From Chryseobacterium sp. ON_d1 (GTDB taxonomy: Bacteria; Bacteroidota; Bacteroidia; Flavobacteriales; Weeksellaceae), in assembly GCF_006829085.1 (NCBI RefSeq), contig NZ_BJTC01000002.1, forward strand, positions 310,001-374,000: a stretch of 64,000 nucleotides of DNA, in the 5' to 3' direction. How positions within the stretch are numbered: position 1 is the stretch's first letter; every line of letters begins with the position of its first letter. Positions 53,945-62,043 of the stretch are shown here, piece after piece. Position numbers and translations under genes: made by a program. The notes beneath the pieces are model-generated. The model had not been told where the DNA came from. It saw only the letters and a program-made list of their open reading frames with translations, and made no database searches.

Positions 53945-54058
53945 GTCGAATTTGTTTTGTTGGAAATCGCAAAGACGCAAGTTATTTTAATGAGGGATTG
54001 TTTAAGGCGCAAAGATTTTATCTGCGATAAAATTTCTGACTGTTAATTATTAAGATTA

Positions 54059-54202
54059 TTAATCAATAATAGTGATTTTTCTTTCCATGGGACTTAAATA
54101 CCGGGAAATAATAACCAGTACCAATAATAATACTGCGGGAAAAGTTCTGCTGGCTGTATTTAAAAACTCGTTGATTTGTTCTGGAGTTAGTTGAGTTTTC
54201 AT
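54059..54202 (-). pseudogene. Chimeric mini-ORF 2: DUF4256 head fused to DoxX tail
   Basis: Second intact 47-codon copy of the chimera, with the junction reading EFLNTASRTFPAV. Same length and frame as copy 1. Confidence 0.6.
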
Positions 54203-54327
54203 GTCAAATTTTGTTTTATTGTGTTTGTTGGAATTCGCTTAGGCGCAAGTTTTATTAATAATGGCTTGTTTTAAGGCACAAAGATTTTATCTGCGATAAA
54301 ATTTCTGACTGTTAATTATTAAGATTA

Positions 54328-54472
54328 TTAATCAATAATAGTGATTTTTCTTTCCATGGGACTTAAATATCGGGAAATAATAACCAGTACCAATAATAAT
54401 ACTGCGGAGAAAAGTTCTGCTGGCTGTATTTAAAAACTCGTTGATTTGTTCCGGGGTTAGTTGAGTTTTCAT
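54328..54472 (-). pseudogene. Chimeric mini-ORF 3, frameshifted
   Basis: Third copy with a one-base insertion in the DoxX part (GCGGAGAAAAG versus GCGGGAAAAG on the plus strand), so the tail reads out of frame after ASRTF. Confidence 0.6.
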
Positions 54473-54586
54473 GTCGAATTTGTTTTGTTGGAAATCGCAA
54501 AGACGCAAGTTATTTTAATGAGGGATTGTTTAAGGCGCAAAGATTTTATCGCAGATAAAATCTTTGACTGTTAGTTTTTAAAATTA

Positions 54587-54985
54587 TTAATTAATAACAG
54601 TAATTTTTCTGTCTGCAGGTCTGAAATACCAGGAAATAAGTACCAATACAAATAGTAATACTGCGGGAAAAGTTCTGCCGGCTGTATCCCCCACAATAAG
54701 ATGGGAAATGATAGCTCCTGACATCACGAAGAAAAATCCGGCATAAGCCCATTCTTTTAGCAACAGATGTTTAGGTATAAGGATGGCAATAACACCCAGG
54801 ATTTTCCATACGCCGATAATGGTCATCAGATAAGAAGGGTAGCCGAGGTTGGTAAAATTGGCCAGTTCATCTTTGTTTTTCATTAGTTGGACAATGGCAG
54901 TGGAAACCATTCCCAGAGCCATCCACAGAGTGAATATCCAGTAGATAATCTTTGTTCTTTTTTGTGAGGGTTGTGGTGTGTTCAT
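54587..54985 (-). CDS. DoxX-like membrane protein
   Basis: A 132-residue protein with four membrane helices, typical of the DoxX-like family: IIYWIFTLWMALGMVSTAIVQ, GYPSYLMTIIGVWKILGVIAIL, EWAYAGFFFVMSGAIISHL and FPAVLLFVLVLISWYF. The exact role of the family is unclear. It starts 15 bases after the YdeI-type gene and is probably in its transcript. Its 3' end resembles, but is not identical to, the DoxX tails inside the repeat array directly downstream. Confidence 0.88.
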   Translation of the reverse strand: MNTPQPSQKRTKIIYWIFTLWMALGMVSTAIVQLMKNKDELANFTNLGYPSYLMTIIGVWKILGVIAILIPKHLLLKEWAYAGFFFVMSGAIISHLIVGDTAGRTFPAVLLFVLVLISWYFRPADRKITVIN

Positions 54986-55000
54986 GATCTGTTTTTATAG

Positions 55001-55579
55001 TTAGTCGTTTAATCCTATTCCGTCCATGATTTGTGGGATGCATTTTTCAATGCGGGCTTCGCGGGTTTTGGACTGTTTGGCAGAGGAGAAGTGAAGCAGG
55101 TAGGCCCTTTGCCTTCCTGGTGTTAATGCTTTGAAAGCTTCCTCTAATGCAGGATCTTGATCCAGCTTTTCCTGAAACTCTTTCGCTATTTCAAACTCTT
55201 TTGTTTTCTTCATTTCCACTTTAGCGCCCGATTCTTCAATTTCAACAGCTTCAAACATATATTGACGAAGGATGTCTTGCAGATCATTAATTTGTTCCAC
55301 ATCGGTAAAGCGGATCTGTCTTGCGGCCTGCACATTTTTAGACTGCTGAATCAGGATATGGTCCGGATCTTTCATCAAAGCCCCCTTAAAGAAGAGTAGG
55401 GCACAGTATTCTTTAAAGCCGTGGATCAGGAAAATATTTTTCCCTTCATAGGTATAGCAGGGACAGCCCCATTTTAAATCTTCTACTAATTCGGTGCTTA
55501 ACGCGATTGTCCTTAATTTTTCAAATTCTTCTTTCCACTGTGTGGCTTTTTCGAAGAAAAAATTAACTTTTGGATTCAT
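55001..55579 (-). CDS. YdeI/OmpD-associated family protein (DUF1801-like)
   Basis: A 192-residue cytoplasmic protein. The N-terminal domain (LVEDLKWGCPCYTYEGKNIFLIHGFKEYCALLFFKGALM) is DUF1801-like, and the C-terminal part (DPALEEAFKALTPGRQRAYLLHFSSAKQSKTREARIEKC) is the YdeI Omp-associated domain. Function unproven. Members often lie beside ArsR-SRPBCC pairs, as here. Confidence 0.9.
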   Translation of the reverse strand: MNPKVNFFFEKATQWKEEFEKLRTIALSTELVEDLKWGCPCYTYEGKNIFLIHGFKEYCALLFFKGALMKDPDHILIQQSKNVQAARQIRFTDVEQINDLQDILRQYMFEAVEIEESGAKVEMKKTKEFEIAKEFQEKLDQDPALEEAFKALTPGRQRAYLLHFSSAKQSKTREARIEKCIPQIMDGIGLND

Positions 55580-55846
55580 TGTGTGGGAGGTTTGAGGGTT
55601 TGAGAGTATTAGAGTGGGAGAGTTTTGGGTTTCGGGATGCGAGATTCGGGGTTTTAGGGTTTGAGGATTTGAGAGTGGGAGAGTATAAGGGTTTAAGGTT
55701 TAAAGTTTAATGTTCAAGGTTCTGCTGTTTATCAAATAATGATTGACGATTCACTTGCGAAGCAAAATTCACTATTGACATTGATGCCCACAATTTAAAC
55801 CTTGTTGCCCATTGTTTATCATCTCTTCGTCTATTATCTATTTCTC
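55580..55846. repeat. Dispersed-type repeat, copy A
   Basis: A GAGAGT/GTTTGAGG-rich stretch is followed by TTCAAGGTT words and by a core at 55742-55783 (GATTGACGATTCACTTGCGA then AGCAAAATTCACTATTGAC). The same order recurs at 56322-56526. A small TTGCGAAGCAA inverted repeat lies inside. No gene seen. Confidence 0.7.
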
Positions 55847-56305
55847 CTACTTAAACAACTCCTGCAAACGGTTATGCGCCATATTAATTCCCTGGGCAAA
55901 TGGCATTTTCAGGTGCTGGTCTCTGAAGTCAATAGATTTATAAATTGTCTGGATCGTGATTTTACTGGTGTTGCCTGTTAATTTTTCAAATGTTAAAAAC
56001 TCGATCTGAGCAGGAAAAGGAGTGTTCTCCATCTGGAAAGTCCTTATAATTTTCTCATTCTGAACAATATCATGAATGGTTCCATTGGCACTGAACATCA
56101 CTTCTCCCTGAGGATTGGACGTTTCAAAACGGTAGCTTCCGTGGGGTTGGTTTTCAAACTTGGTGACTTTGGTGCCCATCCATTGTTCAAAAAGTTCAGC
56201 TTCTGTATAGGCTTTGAAAAGCAGTTCTACAGGAAGGTCAAATTCTCTGATGATGAAGATTTCCTGTTTGCCGTCTTCTGCGTGTATTTTTGTTTTGAGT
56301 TCCAT
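55847..56305 (-). CDS. SRPBCC/AHSA1 domain protein
   Basis: A protein of 152 residues from the ATG at 56305; the frame continues upstream but that part is repeat DNA. The fold is indicated by IIREFDLPVELLFKAYTEAELFEQWMG, the middle GSYRFETSNPQGEVMFSANG and the closing GINMAHNRLQELFK. SRPBCC proteins bind hydrophobic ligands or assist Hsp90-like factors; in this ArsR-linked form the ligand is unknown. It lies downstream of the ArsR-type gene, separated by repeat copy B. Confidence 0.9.
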   Translation of the reverse strand: MELKTKIHAEDGKQEIFIIREFDLPVELLFKAYTEAELFEQWMGTKVTKFENQPHGSYRFETSNPQGEVMFSANGTIHDIVQNEKIIRTFQMENTPFPAQIEFLTFEKLTGNTSKITIQTIYKSIDFRDQHLKMPFAQGINMAHNRLQELFK

Positions 56306-56321
56306 ATTTTGAGTTTGGTTT

Positions 56322-56526
56322 TTAAGTTTGAGGGTTCTCTGAGTATTAGAGTGGGAGAGTTCCAGAGTTTGAGAATACAATCGTTCAAGGTTTAAAGTTT
56401 AATGTTCAACGTTGTTATCCTTTCAAAAATAATTGACGATTCACTTGCAAAGCAAAATTCACTATTGACATTGAGGTTTACAGTTAAACTTTGACATCCA
56501 CAGTCTCTCATCTTTTCGTTTATTAT
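56322..56526. repeat. Dispersed-type repeat, copy B
   Basis: Second copy of the 55.6-55.8 kb repeat: TTAGAGTGGGAGAG words, TTCAAGGTTTAAAGTTTAAT, then the core at 56432-56475 (one base different: TTGCAAAGCAAA). No gene seen. Confidence 0.7.
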
Positions 56527-56856
56527 CTATTGTCTCATATTATTTTTATACGCTTTCATCACACTTTCCAGTTTGTTGAATTTTTCGTCCCACATTTTAC
56601 GGAAGGGTTCTATAAAATCGGCTATTTCTTTCATTTTATTGGGATTGAGGTGATAAATAATTTCTCTGCCGTTTTGTTCAGATCTTAATAGTTCGCATTC
56701 TGTAAGGATCTGGAGATGCTTTGAAACGGTAGGTCTCGCCGTATCAAAATTAGAAGCAATGGCTCCTGCCGTCATCGACTGTGTCGCCACCAACATTAAT
56801 ATAGATCTTCTGGTAGGATCTGCTATCGCCTGAAATACATCTCTTCTTAAATTCAT
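56527..56856 (-). CDS. ArsR-family transcriptional regulator
   Basis: A 109-residue winged-helix repressor: [20 protein letters not shown], the recognition helix region [18 protein letters not shown], and the wing [19 protein letters not shown]. No ArsR/SmtB metal-site cysteines are visible (no CxC in the helix), so it belongs to the non-metal SRPBCC-linked group. The promoter is consensus and lies between two 16-base palindromes, giving a nearly leaderless mRNA. It heads the ArsR-SRPBCC-YdeI-DoxX-DUF4256 cluster. Confidence 0.93.
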   Translation of the reverse strand: MNLRRDVFQAIADPTRRSILMLVATQSMTAGAIASNFDTARPTVSKHLQILTECELLRSEQNGREIIYHLNPNKMKEIADFIEPFRKMWDEKFNKLESVMKAYKNNMRQ

Positions 56857-56859
56857 CGT

Positions 56860-56905
56860 GTAGTTATTTGACTACAAATATATGTGTAGTTATTTAGCTA
56901 CGCAA
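56860..56905 (-). promoter_or_regulatory. Promoter with two candidate ArsR operators
   Basis: On the minus strand: TTG (complement of 56903-56905), 20 bases, TATATTTG (complement of 56875-56882). Two near-identical 16-base sites, GTAGTTATTTGACTAC at 56860-56875 and GTAGTTATTTAGCTAC at 56886-56901, flank the -7 element with a start-to-start distance of 26 bases. Confidence 0.7.
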
Positions 56906-57007
56906 ATTTTTTTTGAAAAATTTTATTAAAGGATGTTTAATCATTAAAAGAAAAATGGAGAACTTAATGTTCTCCATTTACTATATAAACAATTGATCAG
57001 CCGCTGA

Positions 57008-57772
57008 TTATTCTTTTATAAAAACGCCAATATATTTTCCGCTGTATTCTACAACAGAAGTCCTAATATTTTTTTTACGACAGAAATCCTGGTATGCCGA
57101 ATTATCTCCAATATCATCACTGATAAAGACTGCACCGGGTTTCAGTCTTTTATAGATCTGGTGATAAGCCCACATTCTTCCGTGATAGCTTTTGTCAGAA
57201 TCATAGTGGAAAACATCAAAAGAAGAAACTTTTTTAAAAATTTTAGGCAAAGATTCTCTGTCTGCAAACCGGAATAATTTCCAATATTTTTTAAGGTTTT
57301 CAGGGACAACATAGCCTACATACCGGTCTCCATCCTGTGCAAGATAAGGCATATCTGAGCTGTACAGTGTTCCGTTTCTTTTTTGAAGGGAAAGCAATAT
57401 GGCCAATGATGACCATCCATAAGCGACTCCGGTTTCCAGGACATTTTGAGCTTTTGTATATTCACATGCATAGTAAATAAGCTCCAGTGCGCCGGCACCA
57501 CCCATTGTAATAGGGCATTGTGCTTCTTTTGCAATTGCTTTTTCCAGAATATCAGCATAGGTATTTCTGAAATGATCAGTATCCATAGAAAAAAGCCAGG
57601 AAACTGCTAGTTTTTGAGAAACTGCTATAGATGCCGCCCAGGCATTTGTTTTTGCTTTTCCTCTGAATGGACTTCTTCTGCTTATTGTATTTTTGATGAT
57701 CTTTCTGCCCAGTTCAGGATAAAGAGCAGGTCTTTTGAGATACGCTACAAATGTTTTGAGAACTGTTGACAT
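57008..57772 (-). CDS. Class I SAM-dependent methyltransferase
   Basis: A protein of 254 residues from the ATG at 57772; an in-frame ATG 17 codons earlier is less likely. The SAM-binding motif is NVLETGVAYGWSSLAIL, followed by GTLYSSDMPYL, SSFDVFHYDSDKSYHGR and VFISDDIGDNSAYQDF, as in catechol-O-methyltransferase-like/macrocin-type enzymes with a metal-binding acidic pair. A basic N-terminal region of about 50 residues precedes it. The substrate is unknown; it stands alone. Confidence 0.83.
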   Translation of the reverse strand: MSTVLKTFVAYLKRPALYPELGRKIIKNTISRRSPFRGKAKTNAWAASIAVSQKLAVSWLFSMDTDHFRNTYADILEKAIAKEAQCPITMGGAGALELIYYACEYTKAQNVLETGVAYGWSSLAILLSLQKRNGTLYSSDMPYLAQDGDRYVGYVVPENLKKYWKLFRFADRESLPKIFKKVSSFDVFHYDSDKSYHGRMWAYHQIYKRLKPGAVFISDDIGDNSAYQDFCRKKNIRTSVVEYSGKYIGVFIKE

Positions 57773-58229
57773 GTGATTGACAGTGTTAAATTTACAGGGC
57801 AAATATATCTTTTTAAAACTCATATCAGATTGAGATAATATTAATTTTGAGTGTCAATCTGTTTAAAATTTTTTAATACTATCATCCTTTAATTAACCAC
57901 TTAAAAATTGTATTTTATTAAACCATTAAGAGCTTGTGTAAGAGGCGATGAACATTTTTATATAAAGCTCTAAGTGATGAGTTTTTCAGCCACGAAGGAA
58001 ACCTAAGTTTTTAAGAAACAGTAAAGTTCGGGTACATTTGAAAAAGGGTGTGCTGATGAATGTCTTCAGATATTCTCCTGATATCCTTAACAGTGTACTA
58101 CATTCTTACAGTTCAAGCACGTGATGATATTCAGTCTCATGATTTTGATCTCTTGCCACCGCAAAGTTTTAGAATTATAGAATGCTTTACTCAGGCTAAG
58201 AATGGTGTATCTGTGAAGGAGTGTGGATA

Positions 58230-58256
58230 GTTTCGGCCGCCTTTGGCGGCCGAAAC
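58230..58256. repeat. Perfect GC-rich hairpin
   Basis: GTTTCGGCCGCC / GGCGGCCGAAAC with a TTT loop, inside AT-rich DNA. No T run follows, so it may not be a terminator. Confidence 0.7.
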
Positions 58257-58766
58257 ATATGCTGTTATGCTAATCTAAAAGGAATTGCTCCTGTTCAGGG
58301 AAAAGTTTTGTGTTTCTTTTCTTACCGGCAAATGATTTTTTAAGATTGGATCAATCTGTTTTTGGGTTATGATGTTTTTTCGGGTTGAAACTTCTTCTTT
58401 ATATTGAAAGAGGCGTTTCTGTTTTTTTCTTTATAAAAATGTCTGTCCAAAAATATATGGAGTAGAGTCATAAAAATATGGATACTTTTCTGCTTTTTCA
58501 CTTGGGTAGGTGTTTATCTTTTATTAACACACTTTTTAGTGTGTTGTTTGATGCCTGCAAATGTATAAAATAATTGTATAAATAAAAAGAGAAAATTTCC
58601 CCGGTTTTATCATTATCTCAATATATCAGAAAAGGATTCCTGCATTAATCATCGACAAATTTTGCTAAAGCCGAAGAATAAAGCTGTTTTTGGATGTCAG
58701 GCTTTATTGTGCTGTAAATCAGATAATGACATTGGAATATAGTTATCGATTTTTTTTATGAAAGAC

Positions 58767-58797
58767 TTGCAGGATTAAAATGTTTTGCATAGTTTTA
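58767..58797 (+). promoter_or_regulatory. Probable promoter of the porin gene
   Basis: TTG (58767-58769), 20 bases, TAGTTTTA (58790-58797), one base off the -7 consensus, 28 bases before the ATG. Confidence 0.5.
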
Positions 58798-58825
58798 TTA
58801 AACAAATTGATGAAAAAAAACACTT

Positions 58826-60238
58826 ATGAAAAAATTGAGAATAATTTTTTTCCTAATTGTAATGCCATATGCTTACAGTCAGGATTCTCTTCACATCGAA
58901 AAAAAATCAGATAACTTACCTGCTAAAAAAAATCCTCTGGATATTGGAGATCTTACCATCAATCTAAATCCCTCAGGGGACAGATGGATAAAATTTACTC
59001 TTTCCAGTCAGATCTGGCTCCGCAGTATTGAAAACAATCCGGGAACACAGGTGAATGGAGTTCCGCAGGACCAGACTTACGATGCAAGTATCCGACGGAT
59101 GAGGCTTACTGTTCAAAGCCAGGTAACTCCCTTTTATTCTGTATACTTTCAGGTGGGGACTAATAATGAAAGCTTTATTTCTGGTGGAGGTACCGGAACT
59201 GGAGCAACCGGGGCAGGGAAAAGAGCACCTTTTTTTATTCATGACGCATACAACGAGTTGGCGATTATTCCCCGAAATGACTTTCAAACAGGAAAACCCA
59301 ATAAAAACAACGTGTATGTGGGAGCCGGGTTACACTCCTGGAATGGGGTAAGCCGATTATCGAATGGAAGCAGTATCAAAATGCTGGCAGGAGATCTCCC
59401 TGTTTTTAATTTTCCTACTATTGAAGTTGCAGATCAGTTTTCAAGACAGTTTGGGGTATTTGTTCATGGAGAATTTGATAAGCTTAATTACAGGTTCAGC
59501 ATCAATAAACCTTTTGCAACAAATCTGACTCCTGCAGTAGGAGGAGGAGCTGTTGATAATAACAAAAGTGGAAAACTATCTTATGCCGGATATGTATATT
59601 ATCAATTCTTCAATAAAGAAGTTACTGCAAATGCTTTTCTGTCAGGTAATAATCTGGGGAAAAGAAAGATTTTAAATTTTGGAATTGGTTATTATTTCAA
59701 TAAACAGTCTACGCTCACTCAGCCGCTCAAAGATGTTTTTGAATCGCATGATACCAGTATATTGGGGACAGATATATACACAGAATTACCCATTGGAAAC
59801 AAAAAGAAAGAAATGGGACTTACGCTGTACTCTGTTTATTACAATTATAATTATGGTCCGAACTATTTAAGATTAAGCGGAGTTTTAAATCCCGGTACAC
59901 CTGATCCCGAATTTAAAGGAGAAACAGCACTGGAAGGTGCGGGTAATAACAGGGTTCTGATGGGAACAGGAAGCATTTGGTTCTCACAGGCTGGTTTTGT
60001 ACTTCCAAAGTTTAGTAACATTTTAAAAGTTCAGCCATTTTTTAATTATGCACTTAAAGATTTGAAAGCCTTAAACCAAAGTGGAAGCTATTTTGATGCA
60101 GGCATCAATTTTTATCTATATGGTCAAAACACAAGAATTGTTGCCCAATATAGCAGCAGGCCTCTGTATGACCCTTCTACAAAAAGAATTTTCGATAGAA
60201 AAGGAGAATATTTATTGTCTCTGCAGATTGTACTCTAG
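58826..60238 (+). CDS. Outer-membrane porin (phosphate-porin-like)
   Basis: A 470-residue outer-membrane beta-barrel with a signal peptide (MKKLRIIFFLIVMPYAYSQ). The chain has alternating strands such as WIKFTLSSQIWLRSIENNPG, ASIRRMRLTVQSQVTPFYSVYFQVG and GVFVHGEFDKLNYRFSINKP, ending in a strand (LLSLQIVL), as in OprO/OprP-like porins. A Gly/Thr-rich loop (about residues 114-126) could line the surface or pore. It lies 238 bases before dctA on the same strand, so it may admit dicarboxylates for that transporter; this link is inferred. Confidence 0.8.
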   Translation: MKKLRIIFFLIVMPYAYSQDSLHIEKKSDNLPAKKNPLDIGDLTINLNPSGDRWIKFTLSSQIWLRSIENNPGTQVNGVPQDQTYDASIRRMRLTVQSQVTPFYSVYFQVGTNNESFISGGGTGTGATGAGKRAPFFIHDAYNELAIIPRNDFQTGKPNKNNVYVGAGLHSWNGVSRLSNGSSIKMLAGDLPVFNFPTIEVADQFSRQFGVFVHGEFDKLNYRFSINKPFATNLTPAVGGGAVDNNKSGKLSYAGYVYYQFFNKEVTANAFLSGNNLGKRKILNFGIGYYFNKQSTLTQPLKDVFESHDTSILGTDIYTELPIGNKKKEMGLTLYSVYYNYNYGPNYLRLSGVLNPGTPDPEFKGETALEGAGNNRVLMGTGSIWFSQAGFVLPKFSNILKVQPFFNYALKDLKALNQSGSYFDAGINFYLYGQNTRIVAQYSSRPLYDPSTKRIFDRKGEYLLSLQIVL

Positions 60239-60476
60239 AGTACAGCTTCCTGAAAATCAAATGACAGCCATTTAAAGAATCAAAGCTACTGAGAGATTCT
60301 ACAGGAAATGGGGGAAATAATATAAGAGCTATTTCACTTTAGCCAAAACCAGGTATCTCAATATTCAGGCACTGATCCGTATTTTTTGCTTACAGTATAG
60401 GGATACAGATATAAGTTTCCCCCAATTCTTACTATTCTGATAAACTTTTAAAGTCCAATTATAAAAAACACATCAT

Positions 60477-61751
60477 ATGAAAAAATTCTATAAGCAGCTT
60501 TACTTTCAAGTAATTATTGCAATCATCGCAGGTATCCTTTTAGGACATTTTTATCCTGAACTGGGTGAAAAAATGAAACCGGTAGGAGACGGTTTTATAA
60601 AATTAGTAAAAATGATCATCGCACCCGTTATTTTCATTACTTTGACATTAGGGATTGCCCATATGACTGATCTTAAAAGGGTAGGTAGAATTGCTATAAA
60701 AGCAATGGCCTATTTCTTAACATTTTCTACACTGGCTTTAATCATAGGTTTAATAGTAGGAAATATAGTACAGCCAGGTGCCGGTCTCAACATTGACCCT
60801 TCGACTCTTACAGGAGATATTTCAGAATATCAGCAAAAGGCACATGATTCTACTGTTACCGGATTTATTATGAATATTATCCCTCAGACCCTGTTTAGTC
60901 CTTTGGTTGGAGAAAATATTCTGCAGGTACTTCTTATTGCAATTCTAATGGGGGTTGCTTTGGTACTCACTAAGGAAAAAAGCCATAAAATAACCAACTT
61001 TCTGCAGGATCTTTCCACTCCTATTTTTAAAATAGTCCATATATTGATGAAGCTGGCTCCCATTGGTGCTTTTGGGGCAATGGCTTTTACCATTGGAAAA
61101 TATGGGATCAGTTCTGTGCTGAATTTAATATTTTTAGTAGGTACATTTTATATTACCTCTATCTTATTTGTAGTATTGGTTTTAGGTGTGGTAACATGGT
61201 ATAATGGATTTAATATTTTTAAGTTAGTTATTTACCTTAAAGAAGAAATCCTTTTGGTTTTAGGAACCAGCTCTTCAGAATCTGCATTGCCGGGAATTAT
61301 GGAAAAACTGGAAAAAGCGGGATGTTCCAAAACCGTTGTAGGCCTGGTGATTCCTACCGGGTATTCTTTTAATTTAGATGGAACAAATATTTATATGACG
61401 CTTGCGTCTTTATTCATAGCACAGGCTCTCAATATCCATCTTTCGTTTGAAAAACAACTGATACTTCTTCTTGTTGCCATGTTAAGCTCTAAGGGAGCCG
61501 CAGGAGTGACAGGGGCAGGTTTTATTACATTAGCGGCAACCCTTGCTGTTGTTCCGGAAATTCCAATTGCGGGAATGACTTTGATTTTAGGAATTGATAA
61601 ATTCATGAGTGAGTGCAGGGCCCTTACGAATGTTATAGGAAATTCCGTTGCCACTATTGTAGTTGCCCGTTGGGAAAAGCAGCTTGATAAGGAACAATTG
61701 CACTATTGTCTGAACCATCCTGATAAAATTGAATCTAAACTTGAAGTTTAA
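60477..61751 (+). CDS. dctA: Dicarboxylate:cation symporter DctA
   Basis: A 424-residue inner-membrane transporter of the DAACS/SLC1 family bringing in C4-dicarboxylates (succinate, fumarate, malate) with protons or sodium. The fold-defining serine-rich hairpin is [18 protein letters not shown], followed by [37 protein letters not shown] and [21 protein letters not shown], closely matching DctA. No DctB/DctD or sigma-54 site was seen. Monocistronic or co-transcribed with the upstream porin. Confidence 0.93.
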   Translation: MKKFYKQLYFQVIIAIIAGILLGHFYPELGEKMKPVGDGFIKLVKMIIAPVIFITLTLGIAHMTDLKRVGRIAIKAMAYFLTFSTLALIIGLIVGNIVQPGAGLNIDPSTLTGDISEYQQKAHDSTVTGFIMNIIPQTLFSPLVGENILQVLLIAILMGVALVLTKEKSHKITNFLQDLSTPIFKIVHILMKLAPIGAFGAMAFTIGKYGISSVLNLIFLVGTFYITSILFVVLVLGVVTWYNGFNIFKLVIYLKEEILLVLGTSSSESALPGIMEKLEKAGCSKTVVGLVIPTGYSFNLDGTNIYMTLASLFIAQALNIHLSFEKQLILLLVAMLSSKGAAGVTGAGFITLAATLAVVPEIPIAGMTLILGIDKFMSECRALTNVIGNSVATIVVARWEKQLDKEQLHYCLNHPDKIESKLEV

Positions 61752-61837
61752 AATGTACTGAAAGGGTAATACACATGATGAAACATCTGATTTCTAAAAA
61801 TAAATTTAGATAAGGACACCTTGTATCATTCTCAATG

Positions 61838-61870
61838 AAGCCCAGTTATAGAAACTCTAGACTGGGCTTT
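61838..61870 (+). terminator. Hairpin after dctA
   Basis: AAGCCCAGT / ACTGGGCTT stem around 14 bases, followed by only a short T stretch; probably a weak terminator. Confidence 0.55.
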
Positions 61871-61980
61871 AAAATATTGGTGGCTCAACTCAAAATAGAC
61901 AAAATGTTTATTTCAAACCGTAATTAATTTTCAAATTAGACTTTGTCAGAGGAAATCATTAGTAATTTCAGATATACGGG

Positions 61981-62009
61981 AAAGGAGACCTTTTCTGATC
62001 TCCTTTTTA
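61981..62009. terminator. Terminator between dctA and the hydrolase
   Basis: AAAGGAGA / TCTCCTTT stem with a 10-base loop and TTTTTAT after it on the plus strand; it may also serve the convergent hydrolase gene. Confidence 0.65.
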
Positions 62010-62043
62010 TTGTAAAGAATTTTTCTTGTACAATTAATGTTTT

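Larger units (their letters stand above)
53676..54586 (-). repeat. Tandem repeat array between DoxX-like and DUF4256 genes
   Basis: Four related units alternate in two versions (a-b-a-b). The DUF4256-type start codon recurs at 53675, 53944, 54202 and 54472, so the spacings are 269, 258 and 270 bases and the a+b pair is a repeat of about 527 bases. Each unit holds a DoxX-like 3' end of about 100 bases, the first 14 codons of DUF4256, and a spacer with AAGGCGCAAAGATTTTATC and its partial inverse GATAAAATTTCT. Version a has TGTTGGAATTCGCTTAGGCG, version b TTGGAAATCGCAAAGACGC. Spacer relatives of version b occur at about 30763-30840. Confidence 0.9.
57773..58825. other. One-kilobase gene-free region
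   Basis: No convincing gene on either strand. Visible items are a CAGCCACGAAGGAAACCTAA segment at about 57989-58008 resembling degenerate intergenic repeats; a 56-codon open frame at 58060-58230 with no recognisable features; a perfect 12-bp hairpin at 58230-58256 without a T run; and an AACACACT/AGTGTGTT hairpin at about 58528-58547. The last 60 bases hold a promoter for the porin gene. It could be a decayed gene or an unrecognised RNA locus. Confidence 0.5.

Noticed and set aside
53676..54586. Tandem array as CRISPR or as an insertion sequence
   Set aside because: Units of 258-270 bases contain pieces of neighbouring genes, no unique spacers, no terminal inverted repeats and no transposase.
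56527..56856. ArsR-type gene as an arsenic or metal sensor
   Set aside because: No CxC-type or other metal-site cysteines, and the neighbours are SRPBCC/DoxX rather than arsenic or metal efflux genes.
58060..58230. 56-codon frame in the 1-kb gap
   Set aside because: No recognisable domain, signal or promoter; another frame starting four bases earlier looks equally good, so neither is convincing.
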